Source: Bacillus subtilis subsp. subtilis
GTDB taxonomy: Bacteria; Pseudomonadota; Gammaproteobacteria; Xanthomonadales; Xanthomonadaceae
Assembly: GCA_021733645.1 (NCBI GenBank)
Contig: JAHREJ010000008.1
Coordinates: forward strand, 1 to 64,000
Length of the DNA stretch: 64,000 bases
Reading direction: 5' to 3'
The notes under the pieces were generated by a model. That model made no database searches. It saw nothing but the letters and a program-made list of their open reading frames with translations, and was not told the origin of the DNA. Positions 46,376 to 55,858 of this stretch are shown here, piece after piece. The position numbers and the translations under genes are program-made. How positions within the stretch are numbered: position 1 is the first letter of the stretch; each line of letters opens with the position of its first letter.

Positions 46376-47727
46376 CGGGACGCTCTCAAGGAAAGGGACG
46401 ACGCCGGCAGGCGCCACAACAGGACCAGAGGCAGCAGGCTCATGCAGGCGGCCAGCAGCAGGGTGAGCGCGAATGCCCGTTCGGGCAGCATCGCCGACAG
46501 CACCGCCAGCACGCAGGCCAGCATGGCTGCTGCCAGGCAGAAACTGAGCTGGCGATTGAGGTTCCATAGCGCGCTGCCCGGGAGCAGCTCCGCGTCCTGC
46601 AGGCCCTGGAAGGCCAGGGTCTGCGCGCTGCTGCTGCACAGGCTGCCACCCAGGCCCATCAGCGCGAAGGCCAGCACCGGCAACCACGGCCGGCCAGCCT
46701 GTGCACCGATCAACAGCACGATGCCCAAGGCCTGACACAGCATGCCCACGCTCAACAGCGGGCGCGCACCGAGACGGGGCAGCCACTGCCGGGTCGTGGC
46801 GATCGCGCAGGCCGAGGCGATGGCCCAGGGCAGCATGAACCCGCCGACAGCCGCCGCACCGTAGCCCAGCCGATGCAGCAACAACGTTGCCACCAGCTGG
46901 GTGCCGATGAACGTGCCCGGGACCAGCAGATAAACCAGCATCGCCATCCGCAGCGACGCGTGCCGCAGCAGTGTCCATTGCAGCACCGGGTGCGCGGTCC
47001 GGCGCGCGCGGCGGGCGTAGCACAGCAGCACCAGTACGGCGGCAACCAGCAGCCCGGCGCCGTGCGCACGCTGGCCAGGCTCGGCCAGCAGACTCAAGGC
47101 CACCAGCACCATGCTCAGGCCCATCGACCCCAGCAGCACCCCCCAGCGGTCCAGCGCCGGCACGGCCGGACGCACCTCGTGGCGCAGCCCGCACGCCGCC
47201 AGCGCCAGCGTCAACGCCGCCAACGGCACGCTGACCAGCAGCACGCCCCGCCAGGACCCGTACTCCACCAGCACACCGCCCAGGGTCGGCGACAGCGCCG
47301 GCACCAGCAGTGCCACGGCCATGATGCGGGCGGTCAGGCGGCCACGATCGGCCGGCGGGCAATGGCGATAGGCCAGTGCCTGCCCGACCGGAATCAGCAA
47401 CCCGCCGCCCAGCCCCTGCAGCAGGCGCGCGCCGATAAGCCCTTCGATGCTCGACGCGGTGCCAGCCAGCAACGCGCCCACCCCGAACACTCCCAGCGAC
47501 AGGCACAGCACTCCGCGCTCGCCCAGCCGCGCTGCCAGCCAGCTGCTGAGCGGGATGACCAGCGTCAAGCCGAGCATGTAGGCGTTGCCGATCCAGGCCA
47601 ACTGCGGCACCGAGGCGTGCAGGTCGGCGGCGATGGCCGGATAGGCCACCGTGCCAATGAACATGTTCACCAGGTCCAGCGAAAATCCCAGCAGGTACAA
47701 CGTTTCGACCTTGGCCCGGTATGTCAT
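46372..47727 (-). CDS. MFS efflux transporter (DHA-type)
   Basis: A 451-residue inner-membrane protein with about twelve to fourteen helices. The first helices follow the drug-H+ antiporter pattern (LDLVNMFIGTVAYPAIAADL, QLAWIGNAYMLGLTL), with an ADRGRLTARI loop and a SPTLGGVLVEYGSWR motif C region. Export of a toxic compound or antibiotic is likely. ATG at 47727 has GGAGGG upstream. Divergent from a LysR gene over a perfect palindrome, so LysR control is likely. Confidence 0.9.
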   Translation of the reverse strand: MTYRAKVETLYLLGFSLDLVNMFIGTVAYPAIAADLHASVPQLAWIGNAYMLGLTLVIPLSSWLAARLGERGVLCLSLGVFGVGALLAGTASSIEGLIGARLLQGLGGGLLIPVGQALAYRHCPPADRGRLTARIMAVALLVPALSPTLGGVLVEYGSWRGVLLVSVPLAALTLALAACGLRHEVRPAVPALDRWGVLLGSMGLSMVLVALSLLAEPGQRAHGAGLLVAAVLVLLCYARRARRTAHPVLQWTLLRHASLRMAMLVYLLVPGTFIGTQLVATLLLHRLGYGAAAVGGFMLPWAIASACAIATTRQWLPRLGARPLLSVGMLCQALGIVLLIGAQAGRPWLPVLAFALMGLGGSLCSSSAQTLAFQGLQDAELLPGSALWNLNRQLSFCLAAAMLACVLAVLSAMLPERAFALTLLLAACMSLLPLVLLWRLPASSLSLRASR

Positions 47728-47799
47728 GACGCCCTCCGCAATGCGAGGCGGCAGCATGGGCGGCATTGGTGCCTGGATATACGGCCAATGCGATGCAAG

Positions 47800-47822
47800 A
47801 CTGTCAAACCAATTTTGACAGT
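47800..47822. promoter_or_regulatory. LysR operator palindrome
   Basis: ACTGTCAAA-CCAAT-TTTGACAGT, a perfect 9-bp inverted repeat with 5-bp centre, 9 bp before the lysR start and 73 bp before the MFS start. It fits the LysR T-N11-A site form and divergent promoter layout. Confidence 0.8.
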
Positions 47823-47831
47823 TGAATACGC

Positions 47832-48728
47832 ATGGTCAGCCTGGACCGCTTCGAGACCTTCAAAACCATCGTCGATGCCGGCAGCCTGACCGCGGCCGCG
47901 CAACGCCTGGGCCAGAGCCGTGCGGTGGTGAGTTTCAACCTCAAGCGGTTGGAACAGGAACTGGGCGTGACCCTGCTGGTGCGAAACACCCGCAGCCTTG
48001 CCCTGACCGAAGCCGGCGAGCGCTTCCACCAGCATTGCAGCACGCTGCTGGCCACCGCCGAGCTGGCCATCGAAGAGGCCCGCAGCGAACAGTTGCAGCT
48101 GCGCGGCACGCTGCGCCTGACCACCACGGCCGAATATGCCATTGCCCGCGTGGTGCCGGTGCTGGAAACCTTCCGCGCCCTGCATCCGGCACTGCGCCTG
48201 CACCTGTCGACGTCACCGGCGCCGGCAGACCTGATTCCCGAACGATTCGACCTGGCCATCCGGCTGGGGCGCCTGCAGGATTCGCAGCTGCGCGCAACGC
48301 TGCTGGACGAACACGCGTTGTGCGCGGTCGCCGCGCCGTCGCTGTTGGCGATGCTGCCCGATGATGCCGCACGCGATGACCCGCACTGGGTGCGCACGCT
48401 GCCACGGCTGGGCTATCCGCGCCTGGCGGACCTGCCGCTGATCGCGCCCGATGGCAGCGACCAGGTGTTTGCCAGCAACCCCGCCGATGCGGTGGTCACC
48501 GTGGATGACGCCTCCACGTTGCGCGGCTTCGCGCTGGCCGGGGCCGGCGCTACGGTATTGCCGCAATGGTTGATCGCCGATGACCTGCGTGCCGGCCGGC
48601 TGCTGCCGATCCTGCGCGGCCATCGCTTCCCGCGCCAGGGGGTGTACGCGGTGTTTCCCAACACCACCCAACCCTCGCGCCGGGTACGGTTGCTGCTGGC
48701 GCACCTGCGCCAGCATCTGCCCGGGTGA
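47832..48728 (+). CDS. LysR-family transcriptional regulator
   Basis: A 298-residue regulator with the N-terminal winged helix (about 5-63; GSLTAAAQRLGQSRAVVSFNLKRLEQELG) and a periplasmic-binding-like effector domain. It belongs to the group with RLTTTAEY and SFNLKRLE features. Divergent from the MFS pump gene, which it probably activates or represses in response to the pump substrate. ATG at 47832 is only 9 bp from the palindrome. Confidence 0.92.
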   Translation: MVSLDRFETFKTIVDAGSLTAAAQRLGQSRAVVSFNLKRLEQELGVTLLVRNTRSLALTEAGERFHQHCSTLLATAELAIEEARSEQLQLRGTLRLTTTAEYAIARVVPVLETFRALHPALRLHLSTSPAPADLIPERFDLAIRLGRLQDSQLRATLLDEHALCAVAAPSLLAMLPDDAARDDPHWVRTLPRLGYPRLADLPLIAPDGSDQVFASNPADAVVTVDDASTLRGFALAGAGATVLPQWLIADDLRAGRLLPILRGHRFPRQGVYAVFPNTTQPSRRVRLLLAHLRQHLPG

Positions 48729-48774
48729 TCCTGGGCAGGCACGACCTACGGGCGTGGACCACCGCGTCCATCCG

Positions 48775-48803
48775 GCAGGTACCGACCAAAGGCCGGTACC
48801 TGC
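48775..48803. terminator. Hairpin between convergent lysR and GH3 genes
   Basis: GCAGGTACCG-ACC/GGC-CGGTACCTGC around an AAA loop, with one mismatch. The arms resemble another SMAG-type palindrome but no GTAG tag follows. Confidence 0.55.
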
Positions 48804-48809
48804 CTTCGG

Positions 48810-51629
48810 TCAACGCACCACGCCGCCGCTCAACACCAACGGGGTGGTCTGCAACGGCTCGTTGGCCGAGCGCGACAGCTGCAGTTCGTAACGGCCTTCG
48901 GCGATCTTCCACTGCTTGTCGGCGGTGTCGAAGCTGGCCAGCGTCTTCGGTTCGGCCTCGATGCGGATCCGGCGCGATTCGCCCGGCTGCAGCGTCACTT
49001 TCTGGAAACCGATCAGGCGGATCGGCGTGGTGCTGCCATCGGGCATCTTCAGGTACAACTGGGCCACGTCCGCACCGGCCACCTTGCCGGTGTTGCGGAT
49101 ATCCACGGTGGCAACCAGGCGCTGGCCCATCGCGGTGGCACTCAGGTTGTCGTAGCTGAACTGCGTGTACGACAGGCCGTGGCCAAACGCGAACTGCGGG
49201 GTCAGGCCCTTGGCGGCGAACCACTTGTAGCCAACGTTGGCGCCTTCGATGCGGTAGTCGATGGTGTCGTCCGGCTTGTGCTTGGGGTTGAAGCCCAGGC
49301 CGTTCACTTCCGGGCGCGGCAGCTGGCTGGCATCCACCGGCCAGGTCACCGGCAGGCGACCGGATGGATTGACCTTGCCGGTGAGCAGCGCGGCGATGCC
49401 TTCGCCGCCACGGATGCCCGGGTACCACGCCTGCAGCACTGCCGGCACCTGCTGCAGCCACGGCAGCTCGACCGGCCCATTGGTTTCCAGCACCACCACG
49501 GTCTTCGGGTTGGCCTTGGCCACGCCGGCAATCAGCGCGTCCTGGTTGTCGGGCAGCTTCATGTGCGGCAGGTCGACCGACTCGGCCGACCACTGCGTGG
49601 CAAACACGATCGCCACGTCGGCCGCGGCGGCGGCACGGGCAGCGGCGGCCACATCACGGCCGTCCACGTAGTCGATGCGCGCATCCGGACGCTCGGCACG
49701 CAGCGCTTCCAGCGGCGAGGACGGGTGGAAGATCACCGGGCCCGGCCAGGTGGTCGGCAGCACGCCCGGCACCGCATTGGTGCCACGGGCGGTCCAGCCC
49801 ACCATCGAGGAACCACCGCCGCCGATCACGCCCTTGTCGGCATGCCCACCGATGATCACGATGCGCTTGACCTCCTGGCCCAGCGGCAGCACGTTGTTGG
49901 CGTTGCGCAGCAGCACGCTGCCTTCTTCCACGGTGCGCTGGGCGGTGGCGAAACCGGCGGCGTCATCGATCCGCTGGTGCTGCGGCGGCAGGTCGAAGTT
50001 GCCGTTGGCAAACATCGCACGCAGGATCCGCGCGACCATGTCGTCCAGGCGTGCGCGCGGCACCACGCCGCCATTCACGGCCAGGCGCAGCGGTGCATCG
50101 AAGTACACCGCCTTGTCGAACACCTCACCGGCCGACTGCTGGTCCAGGCCAGCCAGGGCCGCCTTGGAACCGCTGTGCACGCCGCCCCAATCGGACATCA
50201 CGAAACCGGGGAACTTCCATTCCTGCTTGAGCACCTGGTTCATCAGGTAATCGTGCTCGCAGCCGTAGGTGCCGTTGATGCGGTTGTAGGAGCACATCAC
50301 CGAACCGGGCTTGCCGATGTCCAGCGCGATCTCGAACGCCAGCAGGTCCGATTCACGCATGTCCTGCTCACCGATCTCGGCGCTGTGGAAATTGCGCGAG
50401 GTTTCCATGTCGTTGAGCGCGAAGTGCTTCATCGTGGAGATGACGTGCTGGCTCTGGACGCCACGGATCGATTCGCCCACCAGGCGACCGGCCAGCAACG
50501 GGTCTTCGCCGGCGTATTCGAAATTGCGCCCGTTGCGCGGGTCGCGCTGCAGGTTGACGCTGCCGGCCAGCAGGATGTTGAAGCGCTGCTGCCAGGCTTC
50601 GCGGCCCATCGTAGCGCCACCGGCGAAGGCCACTTCCGGGTTCCAGCTGGAGGCGGTGGACGGGCCTGACGGCAGCGCGGTGGCGTAGTCGCCCTTGCGC
50701 AGGCCGCCGGGATTGGTCACGCCCAGCCCGGCATCGGCCGACTGCTGCGCCGGAATGCCAAGGCGGGCCACGCCGGGTACGAAACCGGCCGAACCAACCG
50801 CGCCTTCCGGCAACGGGCCACCGTCCTTGCCCAGCCCGAAGTAGCTGTGCAGCATCTGGAATTTCTCATCGTCGGTCATCTTCGCCACGATCAACCGGGC
50901 GCGTGCATCGGCATTGAGCCCGGTGTCCATCCACGGCGTGTCGCCACCGGCCGGGGCGGCATAGCCCAGGGTCAGCAGCGTGCCGGCGATGGCCGGGCTG
51001 TTGGCGTCGATGCGCAGCTTGACCGGCTTGCTGGAGGCAGACTGGAAGCCGTTGGAATGGGCAATCCCAGCGTTGGCCTCGAACCCGGCCACCGGCGTAT
51101 TGGCAGCGCCCAGCAGGACAGCCGGCGCGCCTACCCGCGAGGCATCCACCAGCTGCTTGAAGCCGGTGCCGCTGGCAGCGTCGGTATGGGTGTACAGCGC
51201 CACCACGTGGCGGCCATCGTTCAACCGCAGGTAGTTCATGCCCGGCGCTTCGATGCCCGATGCGGCTTCCACCGGCAGGCGCGAGATCACGATGCTGCCG
51301 CGACGCTCGGCCGAGGCCGGGTCGGCACTGACGAAGCGGTAGGTGTAGCCCAGCTGGTCGGCCAGCGCTTCGAGCGGATCGGGCACGCGGCTGCTGCCGG
51401 CGCTGTCCGCCGCACGGTGCACGTTGCCGATGGTCAGCGCGTCCACGTTCAGCGCCTGCAACTGCGCGGCAACATCGTTGGCATCCAGCCAGTTCGGCGC
51501 CTGTTCCAGGCTGAGCACGGTGAAGGCATCGGTGCCGGCCGGCGTGGCCGTGGGCGCCGCCCAGGCCGAGGCAGCCAGCGAGAGCGTGATGGCGGCCGTC
51601 AGGGCCAGTGGCTTTGTAATCGTTTTCAT
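48810..51629 (-). CDS. GH3 beta-glucosidase with degenerate EEP-like N-terminal domain
   Basis: A 939-residue exported glycosidase. Signal peptide about 1-25. Residues about 33-225 resemble an endonuclease/exonuclease/phosphatase fold (FTVLSLEQAPNWLDANDVAAQL, RRGSIVISRLPVE, VVALYTHTD) but the catalytic Glu is Asn69 and the GDFN motif is GAANT (174-178), so this part is probably inactive. From about 232 the GH3 domains follow, with KHFALNDMETSR (catalytic-site Lys/His region), nucleophile Asp480 in FVMSDWGG, the (alpha/beta)6 domain with the GGGGSS loop, and a C-terminal fibronectin-III-like domain. It likely trims beta-linked oligosaccharides in the periplasm. Confidence 0.92.
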   Translation of the reverse strand: MKTITKPLALTAAITLSLAASAWAAPTATPAGTDAFTVLSLEQAPNWLDANDVAAQLQALNVDALTIGNVHRAADSAGSSRVPDPLEALADQLGYTYRFVSADPASAERRGSIVISRLPVEAASGIEAPGMNYLRLNDGRHVVALYTHTDAASGTGFKQLVDASRVGAPAVLLGAANTPVAGFEANAGIAHSNGFQSASSKPVKLRIDANSPAIAGTLLTLGYAAPAGGDTPWMDTGLNADARARLIVAKMTDDEKFQMLHSYFGLGKDGGPLPEGAVGSAGFVPGVARLGIPAQQSADAGLGVTNPGGLRKGDYATALPSGPSTASSWNPEVAFAGGATMGREAWQQRFNILLAGSVNLQRDPRNGRNFEYAGEDPLLAGRLVGESIRGVQSQHVISTMKHFALNDMETSRNFHSAEIGEQDMRESDLLAFEIALDIGKPGSVMCSYNRINGTYGCEHDYLMNQVLKQEWKFPGFVMSDWGGVHSGSKAALAGLDQQSAGEVFDKAVYFDAPLRLAVNGGVVPRARLDDMVARILRAMFANGNFDLPPQHQRIDDAAGFATAQRTVEEGSVLLRNANNVLPLGQEVKRIVIIGGHADKGVIGGGGSSMVGWTARGTNAVPGVLPTTWPGPVIFHPSSPLEALRAERPDARIDYVDGRDVAAAARAAAAADVAIVFATQWSAESVDLPHMKLPDNQDALIAGVAKANPKTVVVLETNGPVELPWLQQVPAVLQAWYPGIRGGEGIAALLTGKVNPSGRLPVTWPVDASQLPRPEVNGLGFNPKHKPDDTIDYRIEGANVGYKWFAAKGLTPQFAFGHGLSYTQFSYDNLSATAMGQRLVATVDIRNTGKVAGADVAQLYLKMPDGSTTPIRLIGFQKVTLQPGESRRIRIEAEPKTLASFDTADKQWKIAEGRYELQLSRSANEPLQTTPLVLSGGVVR

Positions 51630-51798
51630 AAGCGGGCGAAACACCTTTGCTTGCGCAAAAAATCCAGGGAGTCGTGCCGCAGAAGGGTGCAGCGCCAAGA
51701 TGGCGGATGCCGGCGTCTTGCAGGCCGGTATCGGGTATTCCCAGGCAATGCAGCTACGACCAGGCCCCTCCGCCCGTCGATACCGCTGCCCTGCCCGG

Positions 51799-51820
51799 TG
51801 GGCGCCGCAGGCGGCGCCCA
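51799..51820. terminator. Hairpin after the HxlR gene
   Basis: TGGGCGCCG-CAGG-CGGCGCCCA, a perfect 9-bp stem 78 bp downstream of the HxlR stop on its sense strand and about 170 bp upstream of the GH3 start. There is no T-run. The remaining 51630-51798 region should contain the GH3 promoter; no clear -35/-10 pair was identified. Confidence 0.5.
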
Positions 51821-51897
51821 TCCGGTGAAGAGTCGTTCACCCCGTTCATCCCTGTCAACAGCGTGTTCAGTTTCAACCGTGCAGAACGCCGGCCCGA

Positions 51898-52341
51898 TCA
51901 GTGCGCGCCGGGCTTGACCACGTGGGTGGCCGCCGCGTCCAGCACCTGCCCGCGCCCATCACGCGGCAACAGCGGGGCCAGCGGTTGGCCGTCGGCCAGG
52001 GTCAGCAACTGCGAGCGCGGTTCATCGTCGCCGAACAGGAAGCCCTCGCCCCACTGGCGCAGCGCCACCACCAGCGCAAACAGCGCCCGGCCCTGCGCGG
52101 TCAGGACATAGTCGTGGTAACGGCTGCCGTCGGCGGCAGGCTGCTGTACAAGCACGCCGGCATCCTGCAGCGCCTGCAGACGCTGGCTGAGCATGCTGCG
52201 CGACATGCCCAGGCTGCGCTGGAAATCGCTGAAGCGGCGCACGCCATCGAAGGCGTCACGCACCAGCAGCAGCGACCAGCGGTCACCGACCACGTCCAGC
52301 GCGCGCGCCACCGGGCAGGTGGGGTTGGAATCAACGGTCAT
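51898..52341 (-). CDS. HxlR-family winged-helix regulator
   Basis: A 147-residue regulator. The HxlR core is clear: CPVARALDVVGDRWSLLLVRDAF near residues 9-32, RRFSDFQRSLGMSRSMLSQRLQALQDAGVL, and YVLTAQGRAL. Cys9 is the conserved cysteine often used for redox or electrophile sensing. ATG at 52341 follows GAGAGG; an upstream ATG at 52359 has no ribosome-binding site. Divergent from an MFS pump, with two copies of a 19-bp site between them. Confidence 0.92.
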   Translation of the reverse strand: MTVDSNPTCPVARALDVVGDRWSLLLVRDAFDGVRRFSDFQRSLGMSRSMLSQRLQALQDAGVLVQQPAADGSRYHDYVLTAQGRALFALVVALRQWGEGFLFGDDEPRSQLLTLADGQPLAPLLPRDGRGQVLDAAATHVVKPGAH

Positions 52342-52361
52342 GACGGAGGCCTCTCGCATAG

Positions 52362-52416
52362 TGGTTTTATTTTAGAACCAGATCATCCAGAATCAACTGG
52401 TTCTATTTTGAGACCA
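52362..52416. promoter_or_regulatory. Tandem HxlR operators
   Basis: Two 19-bp sites, TGGTTTTATTTTAGAACCA (52362-52380) and TGGTTCTATTTTGAGACCA (52398-52416), agree at 16 of 19 positions, are imperfect palindromes and lie 36 bp apart. They fill the gap between hxlR and the MFS gene, so a dimer pair could block both promoters. Confidence 0.8.
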
Positions 52417-52420
52417 CTCG

Positions 52421-53638
52421 ATGTCGATGATCGCCGCCCTGCCCCGTACCACCACGCCCCTGCTGCTGTTGTTCGCCTGCGCCGCCGGACTCAGCGTGGC
52501 CAACGTCTATTACGCCCAACCCTTGCTGGACGCCCTGGCCGCAGACCTGCATATCGGCACCGCGCGGATCGGCGCGGTGATCGCCGCGACCCAGCTCGGC
52601 TCGGTGATCGCCCTGTTGTGGCTGGTGCCGCTGGGCGACCGGCACGAACGCCGGCGTCTGATGGCGTTGCAGAACATGGCGCTGGTGCTGGCGCTGCTGG
52701 GCGTGGCCAGCGCCGGCAGCGCCACTGCATTGCTGCTGGGCATGCTGGTGGTGGGCCTGCTTGGCACCGCGATGACCCAGGGGTTGATCGCCTATGCCGC
52801 GGCCGCGGCCCATCCACACGAACGCGGCCGCGTGGTCGGTGCCGCCCAGGCCGGGGTGGTGATCGGGCTGCTGCTGGCGCGGGTGGTGGCCGGTGGCGTG
52901 GCCGACCTGGGGGGCTGGCGCGCGGTGTATGGGGTGTCGGCCGGGTTGATGGTACTCAGTGGCGCGGTGCTGTGGCTGCGCCTGCCGCGGCTGCCAGTGC
53001 CGGTTGCACCCCCGCGCGCGTCCTTGCTGGCGTTGCTGCGTCAGCAGCCGGTGCTGCGCCGGCGCGGGGTGCTCGGGCTGCTGCTGTTCACCGCGTTCGG
53101 GTTGTTCTGGAGCACGCTGGCCCTGCCGTTGGGCGCGCCGCCTTATGCACTCAGCCACACCGCGATCGGCGCGTTCGCGCTGGTGGGGCTGCTGGGGGCG
53201 TTGGCTGCGGCGCGCGCGGGGCATTGGAGCGACCACGGCCATGCCGAACGGATCAGCCTGGTCGCGCTGCTGGTGTTGCTGTTGAGCTGGGCACCCTTGG
53301 CGGCGTTGCCGTTGCACCTGGGCTGGCTGGTGCTGGGCGTATTGCTGCTGGATCTGGCAGCGCAGGCGCTGCATGTGACCAACCAGAGCCTGATCCTGGC
53401 CGCCGCACCCGATGCGCAGGCGCAGGTGATTGCCGCCTACATGCTGTTTTATGCCGCCGGCAGCGGCCTGGGCGCGGTGCTGGGCAGTGCGCTGTATGCC
53501 ACGCAGGGGTGGCTCGGGGTATGCGTGGCCGGGGCGACGGTGTCGGTGCTGGCACTGGGTGCCTGGGCGCTGATGCGCCCCGCTCAACCGTCCCGGCAGC
53601 AGGGCCAGCGTAGCGGTGGCTGCCGTCCCGGTGGATGA
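52421..53638 (+). CDS. MFS transporter
   Basis: A 405-residue inner-membrane protein with twelve predicted helices of the sugar/drug efflux type: NVYYAQPLLDALAADL near the start, the loop motif LGDRHERRRLM, and TQGLIAYAAAAAHPHERGRVVG. The Pro/His-rich ending is unremarkable. Substrate unknown; the adjacent HxlR suggests induction by electrophiles or aromatic compounds. ATG at 52421 lies 5 bp from the second operator. Confidence 0.9.
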   Translation: MSMIAALPRTTTPLLLLFACAAGLSVANVYYAQPLLDALAADLHIGTARIGAVIAATQLGSVIALLWLVPLGDRHERRRLMALQNMALVLALLGVASAGSATALLLGMLVVGLLGTAMTQGLIAYAAAAAHPHERGRVVGAAQAGVVIGLLLARVVAGGVADLGGWRAVYGVSAGLMVLSGAVLWLRLPRLPVPVAPPRASLLALLRQQPVLRRRGVLGLLLFTAFGLFWSTLALPLGAPPYALSHTAIGAFALVGLLGALAAARAGHWSDHGHAERISLVALLVLLLSWAPLAALPLHLGWLVLGVLLLDLAAQALHVTNQSLILAAAPDAQAQVIAAYMLFYAAGSGLGAVLGSALYATQGWLGVCVAGATVSVLALGAWALMRPAQPSRQQGQRSGGCRPGG

Positions 53639-53684
53639 AGCGTTCATCACCCCGGCTGGGTTCAACATGGCCGCGCGCAGATCA

Positions 53685-53713
53685 TTAGCATTTTTACTAA
53701 TTGGCGGTAGGAT
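53685..53713 (+). promoter_or_regulatory. LexA box and promoter of imuA-imuB-dnaE2
   Basis: TTAG-CATTTT-TACTA (53685-53699) matches exactly the TTAG-N6-TACTA LexA site of Xanthomonadaceae. It overlaps a -35 element (TTAGCA), with TAGGAT (53708-53713) as -10 after 17 bp. SOS control of the cassette follows. The transcript would have a leader of about 95 nt before imuA. Confidence 0.88.
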
Positions 53714-53814
53714 TGTCGGTCTCAGCCTTTGACACCCGCGCTGCCGATACTCGCCGCCATGCCCCGCCCTGCCGCCCGTTTTTGCCTGCACCTGCCCTTC
53801 CGGGAGGTGTGCTG

Positions 53815-54432
53815 ATGGGCGCGGTGCTGGCCTTGGACCAGGTGCTGGAAACCCGCCAGGTGTGGCGCGGCAGCCCGCGCTCGACCCTGCCGGCCAATGC
53901 CCGGCACCCGACCGGCCACCCGGCCCTGGACGCGCGCCTGCCCGGGGGCGGCTGGCCCCCGGCGGCGCTGTCGGAGGTGCTGCTGGCTGCGCCTGGCCAA
54001 GGCGAACTGGCGTTGGTGTGGCCGACCCTGGCGCGACTGAGCCAGCTGCAACAGACCGTGGTGCTGATCGCCCCGCCCTACCTGCCGCATGCCCCGGCCT
54101 GGGCCGGGGCCGGGCTGGCCTTGAGCCAGTTGCAGGTGGTCCGGGCCAACCCGCGCGATGCCCTATGGGCAGCCGAACAATGCCTGCGCTCGGCCGCCTG
54201 CGCGGCGGTGTTGTGCTGGCCACAACAGGCCGACGACCGCGCCCTGCGCCGGCTGCAGGTCGCCGCTGAAACCGGCCAATGCCTCGGGTTTGCCTTCCGC
54301 GACCTGCGCCAGGCGCGCAATGCCTCGCCGGCACCGCTGCGGTTGCAGTTGGAGAACGGCCAGGTACGCGTGCTCAAGTGCCGCGGTGGCACGGCCCCGG
54401 CGCAGCCGTTGCCACTTGCGCTGGCGCATTGA
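53815..54432 (+). CDS. imuA: Translesion synthesis-associated protein ImuA
   Basis: A 205-residue RecA/SulA-like protein of the SOS mutagenesis cassette. TGHPALDARLPGGGWPPAALSEVL and VWPTLARLSQLQQTVVLIAPPYLPHAPAW are typical of ImuA. It is thought to assist assembly of ImuB and DnaE2 at lesions. The P-loop is weak, as in the family. ATG at 53815 follows GGGAGG. First gene behind the LexA box; the imuB start is 11 nt further on. Confidence 0.92.
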   Translation: MGAVLALDQVLETRQVWRGSPRSTLPANARHPTGHPALDARLPGGGWPPAALSEVLLAAPGQGELALVWPTLARLSQLQQTVVLIAPPYLPHAPAWAGAGLALSQLQVVRANPRDALWAAEQCLRSAACAAVLCWPQQADDRALRRLQVAAETGQCLGFAFRDLRQARNASPAPLRLQLENGQVRVLKCRGGTAPAQPLPLALAH

Positions 54433-54442
54433 GCGCCCCGCC

Positions 54443-55858
54443 ATGCACTGGGCCTGCCTGCTGTTGCCACACCTCGCCCTGGACGCGGCGCTGCGCCAGC
54501 AGCCCGATCCGGGCGCACCGCTGGTGCTGCTCAGTGGCCCGGCCCAGCGCCGCGTGCTGCATGCGGTGAGCCCCTCGGCCCGGCAGTTGGGGCTGCGCCG
54601 CGGCATGCTGCTGTCGACCGCGCAGGTACTCACCCGCGACATGCTCACCGTCGAACATGACCCGCGCGCCGAACAGGCCACCCGGGAATTGCTGGCCAGT
54701 TGGCTGTACAGCACCAGTTCGCAGGTCAGCCTGGCCTTCCCGCATGCGCTGGTGCTGGAAATCGGTGCCAGCCGTGCCTTGTTCGGCGATTGGCCGACAA
54801 TCGAAAAGCGCCTGTGCGATGGCTTGCAGGACCTGGGCTTCCGGCACCGGCTGGTGGCCGCGCCGAACCCGCATGCGGCCTGGGCGTTGACCCGCGTGCA
54901 TGCGCGGCTGGGGGTGGAGGCCAGCCAGCTGGACGCCACCCTGGCCCAGTTGCCGATCGAGCGCAGCGGGCTGCCAGCCGAGGCGGTCACGGTATTGGCG
55001 CGTTCGGGCCTGCGTACGCTGGGCGCGGCCTTCCAGTTACCGCGCGACAGCCTGGCGCGGCGTTTCCCGCCGACGGTGCTGGCGCACCTGGATGCACTGC
55101 GCGGGATCAGCACGCCCCTGCTGCGTTATTACCAGCCACCGGACCGCTTCGAGGCGCGCATCGAGTTCGATTACGAAATCGAATCCACCCAGGCCCTGTT
55201 GTTCCCGCTGCGCCGGCTGACCGGCGACCTGGCTGCATTCCTGTGTTCGCGCGATGGCGGCGTGCAGCGCTTCGATCTGTGGTTTGAACACGACCAGCAT
55301 CCGGACACCCGCCTGAGCATCGGCCTGCTCGCGCCCGAACGCGATGCGGCGATGCTGTTCGAGCTGGCGCGCAATCGTATCGACCACCTGCCACTGCCCG
55401 CCGGCAGCCGTGGCCTGCGGCTGCAGGCCGAGCACCTGCCTCCGTTCGTGCCGGCCGCGCGCGACCTGTTCGACCCACGCCCACAGCAGGCGATGCCGTG
55501 GGAACAGCTGCGCGAACGGCTGCGCGCGCGGCTCGGCGATGACGCCGTGCAGGGCCTGGGGCTGCGCGCCGAACACCGCCCCGAACGCGCCAGTGGCACG
55601 GCCCATGCGGCACCCAACGGCCCGCCGCCGGCGCTGCCACTGCGCCCGGGCTGGCTGCTGCCCCGCCCGCAGCCGCTGCTGGATCCGCACCTGCGCATCC
55701 TGTCCGGCCCGGAACGGATCGAATCGGGCTGGTGGGACGAAGGCGATATCCGCCGCGACTATTACGTGGTGGAAACCGGCCAGGGCCAGCGTGGCTGGGC
55801 CTATACCAGCGCCGACGGGCGCGGCGGGCCGTGGATGCTGCACGGCTGGTTTGCATGA
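54443..55858 (+). CDS. imuB: Y-family polymerase-like protein ImuB
   Basis: A 471-residue relative of DinB/UmuC that lacks the acidic polymerase active site and acts as an adaptor linking the clamp, ImuA and DnaE2. The start [17 protein letters not shown] is family-typical and has no catalytic D-x-D. HhH-like [20 protein letters not shown] and the final [15 protein letters not shown] with W-MLHGWFA are conserved. It overlaps dnaE2 by 4 nt (ATGA). Confidence 0.93.
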   Translation: MHWACLLLPHLALDAALRQQPDPGAPLVLLSGPAQRRVLHAVSPSARQLGLRRGMLLSTAQVLTRDMLTVEHDPRAEQATRELLASWLYSTSSQVSLAFPHALVLEIGASRALFGDWPTIEKRLCDGLQDLGFRHRLVAAPNPHAAWALTRVHARLGVEASQLDATLAQLPIERSGLPAEAVTVLARSGLRTLGAAFQLPRDSLARRFPPTVLAHLDALRGISTPLLRYYQPPDRFEARIEFDYEIESTQALLFPLRRLTGDLAAFLCSRDGGVQRFDLWFEHDQHPDTRLSIGLLAPERDAAMLFELARNRIDHLPLPAGSRGLRLQAEHLPPFVPAARDLFDPRPQQAMPWEQLRERLRARLGDDAVQGLGLRAEHRPERASGTAHAAPNGPPPALPLRPGWLLPRPQPLLDPHLRILSGPERIESGWWDEGDIRRDYYVVETGQGQRGWAYTSADGRGGPWMLHGWFA

